A DNA stretch of 64,000 bases from an uncultured Clostridia bacterium (lineage in GTDB: Bacteria > Bacillota > Clostridia > Christensenellales > UBA1242). A program made the translations under genes and the position numbers. The number at the start of each line of letters is the position of its first letter. The stretch's first letter is position 1. Under the pieces are notes generated by a model that saw only the letters and a program-made list of their open reading frames with translations, had not been told where the DNA came from and searched no databases. Positions 57,182 to 64,000 of this stretch are shown in pieces. The stretch lies in contig CANCYS010000002.1 of assembly GCA_947382485.1 (NCBI GenBank), positions 124,001 to 188,000 on the forward strand. The letters run 5' to 3'.

Positions 57182-57880
57182 TTAATTATAAATTTCATTA
57201 AATTTTTCTTCTGAAACAAGACCACGCTTTTTCATTTCTTCTAAAACAAGTTTAACACTTTCTTCAACATTTCTTTGAGAAGTATCAAGCAAATAAGAGT
57301 TTTCGCACATCACAAGTGGAGAAATTTCTCTGTGAGTGTCCAAATAATCACGCTCTTTAAGGTCATCAATAACTTTTTGAAGTGAAGTGTGTTCATGAAG
57401 ATTTTCATAGTCGCCAAGTCTTCTTTTTGCACGTTCTTCAATTTTGCAATCAACAAAAACTTTCATTTCAGCATCAGGGAAGATAACAGAACCAATATCT
57501 CTGCCTTCCATAACAATGTTTTCATTGTATAAAGCAGTTTCCTTTTGAAGTTTTCTAACAAATACACGAATAAATGGTTTTTTAGCAACAATAGGAACCA
57601 TGTTGCTCACTTCTTCGCCATAAAGTCTGCCAGTAATGTCAAGTCCGTCAAGTTTCATAACATTTTGTTTGCCGTCAAAAGTGTAAATAATGTTGGTTTC
57701 ATCAATCATTTTTTGAAGCCCCAAATCATCATATTCATTGATGTTGTTGTCCAAAACTTTAACAGTAATAGCTCTATATAATGCTCCTGCACTAAAAAAG
57801 CCGAAATTCAATTTTTGTGCCAATGTTTTAGCAAGTGTAGATTTTCCAGAACCCGAAGTTCCGTCAATTGCGATAATCAT
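57182..57880 (-). CDS. cmk: Cytidylate kinase
   Basis: A 232-residue nucleoside-monophosphate kinase converting CMP/dCMP to the diphosphates. IIAIDGTSGSGKSTLAKTLAQKLNFGFFSAGALYRAI carries the P-loop and the FFSAGALYR substrate motif; MEGRDIGSVIFPDAEMKVFVDCKIEERAKRRLGDYEN holds the GRDIG and lid segments; ERDYLDTHREISPL is the conserved CMP-site segment. AAGGAGAGA-like ribosome-binding site on the minus strand. In most Firmicutes cmk lies beside plsC and the HI0933 gene; here it is 15 kb away on the other strand. Confidence 0.97.
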   Translation of the reverse strand: MIIAIDGTSGSGKSTLAKTLAQKLNFGFFSAGALYRAITVKVLDNNINEYDDLGLQKMIDETNIIYTFDGKQNVMKLDGLDITGRLYGEEVSNMVPIVAKKPFIRVFVRKLQKETALYNENIVMEGRDIGSVIFPDAEMKVFVDCKIEERAKRRLGDYENLHEHTSLQKVIDDLKERDYLDTHREISPLVMCENSYLLDTSQRNVEESVKLVLEEMKKRGLVSEEKFNEIYN

Positions 57881-58002
57881 AAAAAATAATCTCTCCTTGA
57901 TTCTATCTTATTATATAATATAATAATTTGTGAAATCTTCAAAGTAAAAAATGTAATATATTTGTAAATTTTGTAAAATTAATATATCATTTAACTATAA
58001 CC

Positions 58003-58602
58003 ATGAGAAACAAAAATTATAATCAAAATCCAATCTCAAAAATATTAAGAATAATCTTGCTTATAATTTTAAGCCCGATTGTTCTGATTTTTCTCATGCG
58101 AAACTTTGTAAAGAATAGAAAAAATAAAAAATTAAATAAAGATAGAGTAAAGGTATATCAAATTTCTCAAATAGACTCTCTTTCAGGCGTCGAATTTGAA
58201 CACTTTTTGATGGATATGTTCGAAAAACTTGGATTCAAGGTCAAACTCACACCCCAAAGCAAGGATTATGGAGCAGACTTAATCATTTCAAGAGAAAAAG
58301 AAACTTACATTGTTCAAGCCAAATGTTATGGAGGAACGGTTGGCGTAAAGGCTGTTCAAGAAGTAATAGGGGCAAGAAAACACTACAACATTTATAATGC
58401 AATGGTTGCAACCAATAGAAATTTTTCAAGAGAAGCCACACTTCTCGCATCAGAAAACGATGTCAAACTCATAGACCGAGAAACCATAGATGCAATAATT
58501 TCCAAAATAAATGTAAAAACCAGCAAAATTTCGTCAAATTTCAGTGCCATGTCAGACCGCTCAAAGTGTGAAATTGAAGCAAGATACAAACATTGGATAT
58601 AA
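58003..58602 (+). CDS. Membrane-anchored Mrr-type restriction-endonuclease-like protein
   Basis: A 199-residue protein with a basic N-terminus, one membrane helix (about 14-32), then a PD-(D/E)XK nuclease domain of the Mrr family: LSGVEFEHFLMDMFEKLGFKVKLTPQSKDYGADLIISRE, with candidate catalytic Asp92, followed by YIVQAKCYGGTVGVKAVQEVIGA with Q105-A-K107. In this family the D...QAK pattern forms the metal site. The charge distribution puts the nuclease domain inside the cell if the N-terminus is outside, or outside if it is inside; both flanks are Lys/Arg-rich. No methyltransferase is nearby. Solo membrane Mrr proteins occur in Firmicutes without known role. Confidence 0.86.
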   Translation: MRNKNYNQNPISKILRIILLIILSPIVLIFLMRNFVKNRKNKKLNKDRVKVYQISQIDSLSGVEFEHFLMDMFEKLGFKVKLTPQSKDYGADLIISREKETYIVQAKCYGGTVGVKAVQEVIGARKHYNIYNAMVATNRNFSREATLLASENDVKLIDRETIDAIISKINVKTSKISSNFSAMSDRSKCEIEARYKHWI

Positions 58603-58678
58603 AAAAATTGTCTAACTTTACAAGTTATGAGTAATTTTGTAAAAGTAAGCATACACTATTTTTGAGGTAATCTCTTAG

Positions 58679-59419
58679 ATGTTTGAACTAACAATTAGCA
58701 CAACTGCGGATAAACAGTTTTATATCGATGATTTTTATCACAAACTTATTTCAGAAATAAAGAAAGAACTTGGTGTTGTCATCAAGCAAAATTATCATGG
58801 AAGAAGTCATCTCACAGTAGCAGTAAAAGATGCACACAAAGAATACATAAAGGCTAGAATGCTAGACTATGTTGTTTTCATGATAACAGATGATTATAAA
58901 CAAGGTTTTTTCAGGGAAAGTTTGCATTCACTTAGCACAAATGTGATTTACGAAACCTTTTTAAAGGCAATCACAATTTTTGACACTGAACTAGATAAGG
59001 AGTTTATCAAGCAAAAAATCGAACTTTCTGGTGAAATTTTGGTTGATAGTTTGTATTATTTTAAGCTTGAAGAATTAAGAAATAGATGGCAAAGAACAGC
59101 AGAGGTAATAAACCAAAACCAAATTCTTCAAAGTTCATCTTCAATGCTTGAAGTAATAAGTTATCTCACAGCCACTTCTGAAAACAAAATGGTAGTAACA
59201 GACATATTGATAGGAAAAAAGCAGATAAAGTTAAAGCATTTCAAAGGCTCAAAAACCTATAAACGCACTTTTGATGGTGTGTCAAAGTTTTTCACTGAAA
59301 TTGTCAGACTAAATCCAACGAAAATCAACATAAAACTACTTTCAAACTCAGGAACAGCAGAAGATGTCACAGAAATTTTAAATAAAATCTTTTGCGATAA
59401 AATTTATTTAATAAATTAG
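58679..59419 (+). CDS. ytxC: Sporulation protein YtxC-like
   Basis: A 246-residue soluble protein of the YtxC family: FYHKLISEIKKELGVVIKQ, an N-terminal alpha/beta part, then LRNRWQRTAEVINQNQILQSS-type helices and a beta end ILIGKKQIKLKHFKGSK. Assignment rests on general pattern plus position: ytxC directly upstream of thrS is a conserved arrangement in sporulating Clostridia and Bacilli. It is sporulation-associated by phylogeny; biochemical role unknown. ATG 58679 is preceded by GAGGTAATC. Confidence 0.65.
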   Translation: MFELTISTTADKQFYIDDFYHKLISEIKKELGVVIKQNYHGRSHLTVAVKDAHKEYIKARMLDYVVFMITDDYKQGFFRESLHSLSTNVIYETFLKAITIFDTELDKEFIKQKIELSGEILVDSLYYFKLEELRNRWQRTAEVINQNQILQSSSSMLEVISYLTATSENKMVVTDILIGKKQIKLKHFKGSKTYKRTFDGVSKFFTEIVRLNPTKINIKLLSNSGTAEDVTEILNKIFCDKIYLIN

Positions 59420-59430
59420 TGGTAAAAATA

Positions 59431-59458
59431 TTGACAATATCAAATGTTAGCGTATAAT
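59431..59458 (+). promoter_or_regulatory. thrS promoter
   Basis: TTGACA (59431-59436), 16 bp, TATAAT (59453-59458), with +1 near 59465 at the beginning of the T-box leader. Confidence 0.8.
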
Positions 59459-59464
59459 AAATAT

Positions 59465-59688
59465 TAGATTGCAAAAAGCAAATTCAAAACTTGCAGAACA
59501 AGTAAATATGCAAACTGATTCAAGAGAGAAGAAATCATGGGCTGAAAGTTTCTTCAATAAAGAGCATAGTTGAAACCACCTGCATTTTATATAACTTAAT
59601 ATAAATAAGGCTGACATATTGTCAGTGAAATAAGGTGGAACCACGGTTAAATATCGTCCTTATGCGAATTTTCGCATAGGGATTTTTT
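59465..59688 (+). ncRNA. T-box riboswitch controlling thrS
   Basis: A leader of about 220 nt that reads uncharged tRNA. The conserved T-box antiterminator segment AAGGTGGAACCACGG lies at 59632-59646. The downstream intrinsic terminator (59657-59688; arms TCCTTATGCGAA and TTCGCATAGGGA, then TTTTTT) competes with it. Stem I should occupy roughly 59470-59590; a Thr codon ACC at 59575-59577, followed by A, is a good specifier candidate. Uncharged tRNA-Thr would stabilise the antiterminator and allow thrS transcription. No protein gene exists in this gap. Confidence 0.93.
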
Positions 59689-59741
59689 AATTGTTAAAGT
59701 TTAAAAGAATTTGTTTTTTAATTTAATAAGGAGAATAAATC

Positions 59742-61652
59742 ATGAAAATCACACTAAGAGATGATGTAAAAGAGTTTGATGACGGCATGTCAACACTCGA
59801 CATTGCAAATTCTATTTCCGAAGGGCTTGCAAGAATGGCAGTTTGTGGAAAAATTGGAGATGAACTTGTCGATTTAAACATGCCAATTTATGACGATTGC
59901 AAACTAGAAATCATCACAAACAAAAGTCCAGAATATGCCGAGGTTTTGCGTCATTCAACTGCTCACGTGTTGGCACAGGCAGTAAAAGCAACTTTTCCAA
60001 CTGCAAAATGTTGGGTTGGTCCTGCAACAAAGGATGGATTTTATTATGACTTTGATTTCAAAACTCCAATCACAAACGAAGACCTTGCAGTGCTTGAAGA
60101 TGAAATGAACAAAATCATCAAGGCAAATTTTGAAATCGTTCGCAAAGAAGTTTCAAAGTCCGAAGCCATCAAACTCATGAAATCAGCAGGTGAACCATAC
60201 AAAGTTGAACTCATTGAAGCAATTCCAGGAAATGAAAAAATCACCACATACACTCAGGGTGATTACACCGAAGTTTGTCGTGGGCCACACATCAAATCAA
60301 CAGGAATGATAAAGGCATTTAAACTCACAAAAATCTCAGGAGCATATTTAAAAGGCGATAGCAAAAATAAAATGCTCACCAGAATTTATGGCGTTGTTTT
60401 TGATAAAAAGAGTGAAATGGAAGAATACTTCAAAAACCTTGAAGAAGCAATGAAGCGTGACCATAGAAAACTTGGCAAAGAACTCGAATTATTCTTCTTT
60501 GATGAAACCGCACCAGGCATGGCATATTGGCTTCCAAAAGGTTTCACAATGCTCAACACATTGATAAATTATTGGAGAGAACTCCATAAAAAGAAAGGTT
60601 ACTATGAGTTTTCTGCACCACAATTAAATAGTAGTGCACTTTGGAAAACCTCAGGTCACTGGGATCACTACAAAGAAGATATGTTCGTTTTAACTGATTC
60701 TGATGGCAATGAACAAGCCTTAAAACCAATGAACTGTCCAAACTCAATCAGAATTTTTGAAAGTAAAACCAGAAGTTATAAAGATTTGCCACTAAGACTT
60801 AATGATGTCGATGTCATTCATAGAAATGAAAAATCAGGACAATTAAATGGACTATTTAGAGTCAGAATGTTCCGTCAAGACGACTCACACAACTTTGTAA
60901 GCAAAGAACAAATTGGCAGTGAAATCAAAAACATTTTAAAGATTGCCGATGAAATTTATAAAGTGTTTAACCTTCCATACAAACTCACACTTTCAACCAG
61001 ACCAAACGATTTCATGGGTGAAATTGAAACTTGGAACCAGGCAGAAAGCGAATTAAAAGAGGTATTAAACGAAATTTCTGGTGAAGGAAATTATAGAATC
61101 AATGAAGGCGATGGTGCATTCTATGGTCCAAAAATTGATATCAAAATGCAAGATTGCCTTGGCAGAGAATGGCAAATGGGCACAATTCAAGTTGATTTCC
61201 AACTCCCACAAAGATTTAATCTTTCATATATAGATAAAGATGGTTCAAAGCAAATGCCAATCATGATTCACAGAGCAATTCTTGGTTCATTTGAAAGATT
61301 CATTGGCATCATCACAGAGCATTTTGCAGGTGCGTTCCCAACATGGCTCAGTCCAATTCAAGTAAAGGTTATTTCTGTTTCAGAAAAGTCAGCAGAATAT
61401 GCAACAAGCGTTTCTGAAAAACTTGAAGATAATGGCATCAGAGTTGAAACTGACAACTCAGATGAGCGTATTGGCTACAAAATTCGTCAAGCCCAACTTG
61501 AAAAAGTTCCATACATGATGATTCTTGGCGAAAATGAAATGGGCAAGGGCAATGTGTCAATCAGAAAGAGAAATGGTGAAGAAATCAAAGACCTTTCATT
61601 TGATGAAGCACTCAAAATGATAAATGAAGATATAAAGTCAAAAAGAGTATAA
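59742..61652 (+). CDS. thrS: Threonyl-tRNA synthetase
   Basis: A 636-residue class II synthetase: TGS domain (about 1-62), editing domain with HSTAHVLAQAVKATFPTAK and CRGPHIKSTG (HxxxH...C zinc-like editing site), catalytic domain with GMAYWLPKGFTML, MNCPNSIRIF, RNEKSGQLNGLFRVRMFRQDDSHNF, GAFYGPKIDIK and HRAILGSFERFIGI, and the anticodon-binding domain ending with GENEMGKGNVSIRKR. All motifs intact. Expression is under the T-box upstream. ytxC-thrS-infC-rpmI-rplT is the common order. Confidence 0.98.
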   Translation: MKITLRDDVKEFDDGMSTLDIANSISEGLARMAVCGKIGDELVDLNMPIYDDCKLEIITNKSPEYAEVLRHSTAHVLAQAVKATFPTAKCWVGPATKDGFYYDFDFKTPITNEDLAVLEDEMNKIIKANFEIVRKEVSKSEAIKLMKSAGEPYKVELIEAIPGNEKITTYTQGDYTEVCRGPHIKSTGMIKAFKLTKISGAYLKGDSKNKMLTRIYGVVFDKKSEMEEYFKNLEEAMKRDHRKLGKELELFFFDETAPGMAYWLPKGFTMLNTLINYWRELHKKKGYYEFSAPQLNSSALWKTSGHWDHYKEDMFVLTDSDGNEQALKPMNCPNSIRIFESKTRSYKDLPLRLNDVDVIHRNEKSGQLNGLFRVRMFRQDDSHNFVSKEQIGSEIKNILKIADEIYKVFNLPYKLTLSTRPNDFMGEIETWNQAESELKEVLNEISGEGNYRINEGDGAFYGPKIDIKMQDCLGREWQMGTIQVDFQLPQRFNLSYIDKDGSKQMPIMIHRAILGSFERFIGIITEHFAGAFPTWLSPIQVKVISVSEKSAEYATSVSEKLEDNGIRVETDNSDERIGYKIRQAQLEKVPYMMILGENEMGKGNVSIRKRNGEEIKDLSFDEALKMINEDIKSKRV

Positions 61653-61666
61653 TTTAAATTTTTTAG

Positions 61667-61695
61667 TTGACAAAAACAAGATTGTGTTATATAAT
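61667..61695 (+). promoter_or_regulatory. infC operon promoter
   Basis: TTGACA (61667-61672), 17 bp, TATAAT (61690-61695); +1 near 61702. Confidence 0.85.
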
Positions 61696-61701
61696 GCACT
61701 T

Positions 61702-61883
61702 GTTTATTTAAGAGAAAGACCACTTTCCACCCGCCGAATGAGAGATTTTGTCGAGGTAAATATAATGAATTTTACTAAGTTTTGGCATAAGTTTTTTATG
61801 CAAAAGTTTAGGTTTGTTATATGGTGAGTGGTAAATTAATAAACCACTCACTTTTTTAGTGAAATAAAAGTTTAAGGAGAGAT
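61702..61883 (+). promoter_or_regulatory. infC-rpmI-rplT leader with attenuator hairpin (L20-type leader)
   Basis: A ~180-nt untranslated leader ends in a perfect 9-bp hairpin GTGAGTGGT/ACCACTCAC (61824-61832 with 61843-61851) followed by TTTTTT, that is, an intrinsic terminator 27 bases before the infC start. In Firmicutes the same operon is controlled by ribosomal protein L20 binding its leader and promoting termination; the same mechanism is likely here but the L20 site has not been identified by folding. Confidence 0.75.
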
Positions 61884-62408
61884 ATGGCAGTAAAACAAGA
61901 TACCCAAATCAACTCAGACATCAGAGATAGCCAAATAAGGCTAGTTGGTGCAAATGGTGAACAACTTGGAATCATGAGTGCTCGTGAAGCAAATGAAATT
62001 GCTGAAAGAGAAGGTCTTGACCTTGTAAAAATTTCGCCAAACACAAATCCACCAGTTTGTAAAATCATGGACTATGGCAAATTTATGTTTGACAAAGCAA
62101 AAAAGGAAAAAGAACAACGCAAAAACCAAAAAGTTGTTGCACTCAAAGAAGTTCAACTTTCAATGACAATTGAACAACATGACATAGACATCAAAGCAAA
62201 AAATGCAATCAAATTTTTGCAAAATGGTGACAAAGTCAAAGTTTCAATCAGAATGAGTGGAAGACAACAAGCATATGCAAGTCGTGGTGTTGAAACAGAA
62301 AACGCATTTGCAGAAAGTTTGGAAGAGTATGCAACCATTGAAAAACCAGCCAAAGTTGAAGGAAGAAACATCATAATGATTCTTGCGCCAAAGCAAGCAA
62401 AGAAATAA
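61884..62408 (+). CDS. infC: Translation initiation factor IF-3
   Basis: A 174-residue protein: INSDIRDSQIRLVGANGEQLGIMSAREANEIAEREGLDLVKISPNTNPPVCKIMDYGKFMFDKAKKEKEQRKNQK is the N-domain and linker; VQLSMTIEQHDIDIKAKNAIKFLQNGDKVKVSIRMSGRQQAYASRGVE is the 30S-binding C-domain. IF-3 selects initiator tRNA and keeps subunits apart. The start is ordinary ATG with AAGGAG, rather than the AUU of E. coli, so the AUU autoregulation seen there does not apply. Confidence 0.98.
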   Translation: MAVKQDTQINSDIRDSQIRLVGANGEQLGIMSAREANEIAEREGLDLVKISPNTNPPVCKIMDYGKFMFDKAKKEKEQRKNQKVVALKEVQLSMTIEQHDIDIKAKNAIKFLQNGDKVKVSIRMSGRQQAYASRGVETENAFAESLEEYATIEKPAKVEGRNIIMILAPKQAKK

Positions 62409-62445
62409 AGCCATATACTTTATAATTAATTAGGAGGATAGAATT

Positions 62446-62646
62446 ATGCCAAAACAAAGAAACAGTAGTGCTGCAAAAAAGAGATTTATAGTTCTTAAAA
62501 GTGGCAAAGTGAAAAGAGGTCATCAAAACAAAAGACACTTACTCGCTTCAAAAGAAACAGGAAGAAAAAGAAAACTTCGTCAAGGAGCTTACGTTGAAGG
62601 AAAGCAAATCAAAACCGTAAGAACCATTGTAGGAAAACAGGACTAA
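62446..62646 (+). CDS. rpmI: 50S ribosomal protein L35
   Basis: A 66-residue very basic protein: MPKQRNSSAAKKRFIVLKSGKVKRGHQNKRHLLASKETGRKRKLRQGAYVEG is typical of L35, which sits deep in the large subunit. Length is exact. TAGGAGG precedes ATG 62446. It lies between infC and rplT as in nearly all bacteria. Confidence 0.98.
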   Translation: MPKQRNSSAAKKRFIVLKSGKVKRGHQNKRHLLASKETGRKRKLRQGAYVEGKQIKTVRTIVGKQD

Positions 62647-62664
62647 TAGGGAGGACAGATAGAT

Positions 62665-63021
62665 ATGAGAATTAAAAGAAGTGTAAACGCACAAAAGAAG
62701 CGTGAAAAAATCTTAAAATCTGCAAAAGGTTATCGTGGTGCAAAAAGCAAACTTTACAGAGTTGCTCGTGAAGCAGTCATGAAAAGTGGCAACTATGCAT
62801 ACATCGGCAGAAAAAATAAAAAGAGAGATTTCAGAAAATTGTGGAACGCAAGAATCAATGCCGAAGCAAGAGTTAATGGTCTTTCATACAGCAATTTAAT
62901 TCACGGACTCAAAGTTGCAGGCATCGAACTCAACAGAAAAGTTCTTGCAGAACTTGCAGTTTCAGATAAGCCAGCATTTGCAAAAGTTTGTGAACAAGCA
63001 AAAACTGCTCTCGCAAAATAG
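62665..63021 (+). CDS. rplT: 50S ribosomal protein L20
   Basis: A 118-residue protein: [100 protein letters not shown]20 is needed for early 50S assembly and is the repressor of its own operon in bacteria studied. GGGAGGAC precedes ATG 62665. The operon ends with the terminator after this gene. Confidence 0.98.
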   Translation: MRIKRSVNAQKKREKILKSAKGYRGAKSKLYRVAREAVMKSGNYAYIGRKNKKRDFRKLWNARINAEARVNGLSYSNLIHGLKVAGIELNRKVLAELAVSDKPAFAKVCEQAKTALAK

Positions 63022-63038
63022 TCTAAAAAACAAAAATC

Positions 63039-63073
63039 AAACTTAACATCAGTTGTAGGTGTTAAGTTTTTTT
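63039..63073 (+). terminator. Terminator after rplT
   Basis: A 10-bp stem AAACTTAACA/TGTTAAGTTT (63039-63048 with 63060-63069), loop of 11, then T run. Confidence 0.9.
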
Positions 63074-63074
63074 G

Positions 63075-63103
63075 TTGCATAAAAAAAATTCAGTTGCTAT
63101 AAT
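63075..63103 (+). promoter_or_regulatory. Promoter of the SpoU methyltransferase gene
   Basis: TTGCAT (63075-63080), 17 bp, TATAAT (63098-63103); GGGAGA then precedes ATG 63123. Confidence 0.75.
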
Positions 63104-63122
63104 AAATTTGGGAGAAGCCCTT

Positions 63123-63899
63123 ATGGACGGAGAAATAATTACAAGCCTAGACAATCCAATGATAAAGGAAGCTAGGTCGCTTAATGAAAAAAAATTCAGA
63201 AGATTTCATGGCAAGTTTTTGGTAGATGGTGAAAAACTGGTGCATGAGGTCGTGTGTGGTGCACTCGAAATTGACAAAATTTTCGTTGATGCTTCAAAAC
63301 TCAGTCACTTTGGATACATTTTGGAAAAGTTTGATGGCAAACTTGTTCCAGTCACAACAAAGGTTATTAGTTCCATTTCTGAAAACAACACGCCACAAGG
63401 TATAATTGCAGAAGTATACATGAAACCAACGGTCGAGTTTGATTGGGGAGATGAAGACCCAATTTTGATATTAGACAGAATCCAAGACCCAGGTAACCTC
63501 GGCACAATCATTCGTACTGCCAGTGCAACAGGTTTTTATAATGTGGTGTTAATCGACACTGTCGACCCATATTCTCCAAAGGTTGTCAGAAGCTCATCTG
63601 GCGGAATTTTTTACACTGACATATATCGTATGAATGAGTCGGAAATAATTGATTTTTGTAACAAAAAGGGCATACAAATGTATGTTGCAGACATGGACGG
63701 CGAAAATGTTTTTAAAACCGAAATGCCAACCAAAAAGTTCGCTCTCGTAATTGGAAATGAAGGACAGGGTGCCAGTGACGCATTAAAAGCAAACGCAAAA
63801 CTTTTGTCACTTCCAATGAAAAGTCAAATCGAATCACTTAATGCAGGTGTTTCAGCAAGTGTGTTAATGTATACACTTGTTGGAAAAAATATAAAGTAA
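63123..63899 (+). CDS. TrmH/SpoU-family RNA 2'-O-methyltransferase
   Basis: A 258-residue SPOUT enzyme. N-terminal substrate-binding domain (about 1-80: NPMIKEARSLNEKKFRRFHGKFLVDGEKLVHE), then the SpoU knot with LILDRIQDPGNLGTIIRTASATGF (motif 1), VRSSSGGIF (motif 2) and LVIGNEGQGASDAL, LPMKSQIESLNAGVSASVLMY (motif 3). It methylates a ribose in rRNA or tRNA; the exact target is not evident. ATG 63123 is preferred to the open frame from 63072, which overlaps the promoter. Confidence 0.95.
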   Translation: MDGEIITSLDNPMIKEARSLNEKKFRRFHGKFLVDGEKLVHEVVCGALEIDKIFVDASKLSHFGYILEKFDGKLVPVTTKVISSISENNTPQGIIAEVYMKPTVEFDWGDEDPILILDRIQDPGNLGTIIRTASATGFYNVVLIDTVDPYSPKVVRSSSGGIFYTDIYRMNESEIIDFCNKKGIQMYVADMDGENVFKTEMPTKKFALVIGNEGQGASDALKANAKLLSLPMKSQIESLNAGVSASVLMYTLVGKNIK

Positions 63900-63904
63900 A
63901 ATAA

Positions 63905-63933
63905 TTGATAAATTAATAAGTTTATTATATAAT
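63905..63933 (+). promoter_or_regulatory. Promoter of the yebC-like gene
   Basis: TTGATA (63905-63910), 17 bp, TATAAT (63928-63933); AGGAGG follows before ATG 63968. Confidence 0.7.
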
Positions 63934-63967
63934 GTTCAAGTAAATATGTTTTTTAGGAGGAAATTTT

Positions 63968-64000
63968 ATGAGTGGTCACTCAAAATGGCATAACATTCAA
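63968..64000 (+). CDS. YebC/PmpR-family protein, first 11 codons (3' end outside window)
   Basis: Only MSGHSKWHNIQ is visible, but this is the near-invariant N-terminus of the YebC family (proposed transcription regulators, more recently implicated in translation of proline-rich stretches). TTTTAGGAGG precedes the start. The rest is beyond the window. Confidence 0.85.
   Translation, partial: MSGHSKWHNIQ

Noticed and set aside
59420-59741. Small frames between ytxC and thrS
   Set aside because: The interval is fully explained by the thrS promoter and T-box leader with its terminator.

Overview
The window is AT-rich bacterial chromosome with dense, mostly co-directional genes, short gaps, good Shine-Dalgarno sites and consensus sigma-A promoters. 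A complete spoIIIA operon, spoIVB, a Spo0A-type C-terminal domain, a probable spoIIM, two penicillin-binding D-Ala-D-Ala carboxypeptidases, gerW, ytxC and ScpAB point to an endospore-former-lineage Firmicute, most likely an uncultured low-GC Clostridia member. I cannot name a genus.

Layout. 1-3.4 kb: end of an Fe-S/sulfur gene pair, a divergent XRE-regulator/small-protein module with three palindromic operators, a GtrA-like membrane protein, ruvX and a DUF1292 protein. 3.5-12.6 kb: rpsB-tsf, a transglutaminase-like protein where pyrH is normally found, frr, a small gene, uppS, cdsA, rseP, and a PolC-like protein that has only the N-terminal, OB and exonuclease parts. 12.7-21.5 kb: rimP-nusA-rnpM-ylxQ-infB-rbfA-nrnA-truB, an endonuclease IV and efp. 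21.6-33.7 kb: spoIIIAA to AH (with a 52-residue AF), asp23-like, an unknown basic protein, nusB, xseAB, recN, spoIVB, a receiver-less membrane Spo0A-like protein and a SpoIIM-like protein. 33.8-42.2 kb: two dac genes, a site-2 protease, scpAB, a DUF2953 gene, gerW, rluB, a flavoprotein and plsC.

42.2-49.3 kb is the most accessory part: tRNA-Thr(CGU), a lipoprotein, an acetyltransferase, two alpha/beta hydrolases, a cupin, a QueD-like protein, a HAD nucleotidase, a MATE exporter and a frameshifted small membrane gene. 49.4-64 kb: htpG under a CIRCE element, rlmH, a Zn/Cd P-type ATPase, argS, queH, an unknown gene, cmk, a membrane Mrr-like nuclease, ytxC, thrS behind a T-box, infC-rpmI-rplT behind an attenuated leader, a SpoU methyltransferase and the first codons of yebC.

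The main theme is translation, cell-envelope and sporulation housekeeping in familiar Firmicute order but with repeated losses and substitutions: pyrH, dxr, ispG, ispA/dxs, spmAB and cmk are missing from their usual slots, polC is reduced to its exonuclease part, and Spo0A has lost its receiver. The best candidates for something new are the membrane Spo0A-like protein, the PolC remnant, the transglutaminase-like protein, the cysteine-poor NifU homologue and the XRE module. Three genes (PolC-like, Spo0A-like, rlmH) look leaderless, with a promoter placed so that transcription would begin at or within a few bases of the start codon.
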